Assembly (NCBI RefSeq): GCF_003234965.1
Contig: NZ_QKVK01000005.1
Span: 186,001 to 250,000 of the forward strand
Direction: 5' to 3'
DNA length: 64,000 bases
From: Aestuariivirga litoralis
GTDB lineage: Bacteria; Pseudomonadota; Alphaproteobacteria; Rhizobiales; Aestuariivirgaceae
Shown: in pieces, positions 62,537-64,000 of the stretch
Position numbering within the stretch: the first letter of the stretch is position 1
How the letters are laid out: the number at the start of each line of letters is the position of its first letter
Translations under genes and position numbers: made by a program
The notes under the pieces: model-generated
Told to the model about the DNA's origin: nothing
Seen by the model: the letters and a program-made list of their open reading frames with translations, nothing else
Databases searched by the model: none

Positions 62537-63649
62537 ATGCGTGTCACGATCGAGAGGTCAGCTTTCCTCAAGGCGCTCACCCATGTGCAGAGCGTCGTCG
62601 AGCGGCGCAACACCATTCCGATCCTGTCCAACGTGCTGCTGCAGGCGGGCGACGGCCAGCTGAAGCTGACCGCCACCGACCTCGACATCGAGATCGTCGA
62701 AAGCGTGCCGGCCGAGGTGTCGAAATCCGGCGCCACCACCGTGCCGGCGCACATGCTCTATGACATCGTGAGGAAGTTGCCCGATGGCGCGCAGCTCGAA
62801 CTCGAGCAGGCGGGCGACGGCCAGCGCGTGTCGATCTTCGCCGGCCGCTCGCGCTTTGCACTGCAGGCGCTGCCGCACGAGGATTTCCCTGATCTTGCGG
62901 CGGGCGATTTCCCGCATCATTTCGCCATCACCGCCACCGACCTCAAGGGCCTGATCGAGAAGACGCGCTTCGCGATCTCGACCGAGGAGACGCGCTACTA
63001 CCTCAACGGCATCTATTTCCACGACGTGGCGGCGGGCAGCCTGCTGCGCGCCGTGGCGACCGACGGTCATCGCCTCGCCCAGGCGCAGATCGCCAGGCCG
63101 GACGGGGCAAAGGGCATGCCGGGCGTCATCGTGCCGCGCAAGACCGTGCTCGAAGTCGTCAAGCTGTTCGAGGGCATCGACGGTGCGGTGGAGGTTTCGC
63201 TCTCGGCCGCCAAGGTGCGCTTCGCGGCGGGCGACCTGGTGCTGACATCGAAGCTGATCGATGGCACCTTCCCGGATTATGAGCGCGTCATCCCGCGCAA
63301 CAACGACAAGAAGCTGGAGCTCGACACCAGGACCTTCGCCCAGGCGGTGGACCGTGTCTCCACCATCTCGCAGGAGAAGGGCCGCGCGGTGAAGCTGGCG
63401 ATCGGCGGCAACAAGGTGGTGCTCACCGTCAACAATCCGGACTCGGGTTCGGCGGAAGAGGAAGTGGCCTGTTCCTATGACGCCGACCCGCTCGATATCG
63501 GCTTCAACTCGCGCTACCTGATGGACGTGGCGGGCCAGATGAAGTCGGACGGCATGGAACTGCACCTCGCCGATGCGGGTTCGCCCACCATCGTGCGCGA
63601 CCCGACCGACGAGCAGGCCCTCTATGTGCTCATGCCCATGCGGGTGTAA
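62537..63649 (+). CDS. dnaN: DNA polymerase III sliding clamp (beta)
   Basis: A 370-residue clamp protein with three similar domains. Landmarks are RNTIPILSNVLLQAGDGQLKL, TDLDIEIVESVPA, TRYYLNGIYFHDV, ATDGHRLA, GTFPDYERVIP, and the C-terminal YVLMPMRV. It encircles DNA to hold the polymerase. It follows dnaA by 96 bases, with a hairpin in the gap. Confidence 0.98.
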   Translation: MRVTIERSAFLKALTHVQSVVERRNTIPILSNVLLQAGDGQLKLTATDLDIEIVESVPAEVSKSGATTVPAHMLYDIVRKLPDGAQLELEQAGDGQRVSIFAGRSRFALQALPHEDFPDLAAGDFPHHFAITATDLKGLIEKTRFAISTEETRYYLNGIYFHDVAAGSLLRAVATDGHRLAQAQIARPDGAKGMPGVIVPRKTVLEVVKLFEGIDGAVEVSLSAAKVRFAAGDLVLTSKLIDGTFPDYERVIPRNNDKKLELDTRTFAQAVDRVSTISQEKGRAVKLAIGGNKVVLTVNNPDSGSAEEEVACSYDADPLDIGFNSRYLMDVAGQMKSDGMELHLADAGSPTIVRDPTDEQALYVLMPMRV

Positions 63650-63658
63650 GCCTCGTTT

Positions 63659-64000
63659 GTGACCGATTCCCCGATCCTCGCCATCCGAAGGCTGACGCTG
63701 ACGGAGTTCCGCAACTATCCCGCGCTGCGCCTCGAGACGGGCGCGCAGCTGGTGGCGCTGACGGGTGCGAATGGCGCGGGCAAGACCAATATCCTCGAGG
63801 CGATCTCGCTGCTGTCGCCTGGCCGGGGCCTCCGGGGTGTCACCTTCGATGAACTCCCCCGCCAGGGTGGCTCCGGTTCCTGGGCCATTGCCGCCGAGGT
63901 GGAGGCCGAGCATGGCCGCGTGTCCCTCGGCACGGCCTGGAGCGGCCAGGCCGATGGCGGGGATGGCGGCGGCCGCCAGGTCGTCATCGACGGCGAGGCG
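63659..64000 (+). CDS. recF: DNA replication and repair protein RecF (partial)
   Basis: The first 114 residues are visible, from GTG 63659-63661 to the window edge. [17 protein letters not shown] and the Walker [27 protein letters not shown] identify RecF, an SMC-like ATPase that loads RecA at gaps. The gene starts nine bases after dnaN. There is no weak spot in the frame; it simply runs off the window. Confidence 0.95.
   Translation, partial: MTDSPILAIRRLTLTEFRNYPALRLETGAQLVALTGANGAGKTNILEAISLLSPGRGLRGVTFDELPRQGGSGSWAIAAEVEAEHGRVSLGTAWSGQADGGDGGGRQVVIDGEA

Overview
The window is a high-GC chromosomal segment from an alphaproteobacterium, most likely of Hyphomicrobiales (Rhizobiales) type. 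The evidence is the gene content and order (Gfo/Idh-rpsT-dnaA-dnaN-recF; lptC-lptA-lptB-rpoN-hpf-ptsN; hisS-hisZ-hisG; hsp20 next to DUF1150), a phasin gene, promoter sites of the alphaproteobacterial SigEcfG and LexA types, and a tRNA-His that has no G-1 but has U72 and A73, the identity set of this class. Genus cannot be fixed from the sequence. It is almost all core genome: I see no insertion sequence, prophage, CRISPR array or plasmid module.

Layout. 0-6.6 kb: secreted small proteins, an L,D-transpeptidase, a DNA glycosylase, a thioredoxin-reductase-like flavoprotein, a nuclease, MoaE and an AsmA protein. 6.7-13.5 kb: acetoacetate-CoA ligase, an iron-type ABC permease in one operon with a soluble multi-PAS histidine kinase, and a phasin. 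13.6-14.8 kb: tRNA-His and four very small leftward genes, some with general-stress promoters. 14.8-22.1 kb: glycolate oxidase (glcDEF) and lactate utilisation (lutABC) operons, divergent, with a periplasmic cytochrome c between them. 22-27 kb: an FAH-family enzyme and hisS-hisZ-hisG. 27-30.8 kb: secreted proteins, a lytic transglycosylase and a GH64-like protein. 30.8-39.6 kb: a MacAB-like exporter, a hydrolase, queG, a GST, uppP and two SDR proteins. 39.6-46.4 kb: tRNA-Leu, an RNase D-like gene, the Lpt/RpoN/PTS-Ntr block, then a repeat-rich gap and a small heat-shock pair. 46.6-54.9 kb: one long nucleoside uptake and breakdown operon. 54.9-58.8 kb: a choline ABC transporter divergent from betI. 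58.8-64 kb: an oxidoreductase, rpsT, a 0.8 kb non-coding gap, dnaA, dnaN and the start of recF.

How the genes work together. The glc and lut operons feed 2-hydroxy acids into glyoxylate and pyruvate. The nucleoside operon imports nucleosides, deaminates cytidine, splits off bases and isomerises the sugar phosphate. Acetoacetate-CoA ligase and the phasin point to polyhydroxybutyrate metabolism. LptC/A/B, UppP, the L,D-transpeptidase and the lytic transglycosylase serve the envelope.

The most unusual signals are not in the large genes. (1) A near-consensus promoter with an embedded LexA box (GTTC-N7-GTTC) lies at 45630-45658 on the minus strand in a gap with no gene to serve. (2) Three exact matches to the SigEcfG promoter (GGAAC-N16/17-CGTT) lie just ahead of a 102-residue unknown protein, the thioredoxin-reductase-like gene and a DUF1328 gene, and weaker matches precede a 79-residue HEAAH mini-protein and a 50-residue membrane peptide. 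(3) A 183-bp element with 31-bp inverted ends lies after ptsN. No single locus stands out as a complete new multi-gene system; the cluster of tiny stress-linked genes at 13.7-14.8 kb and the orphan SOS promoter are the best leads.
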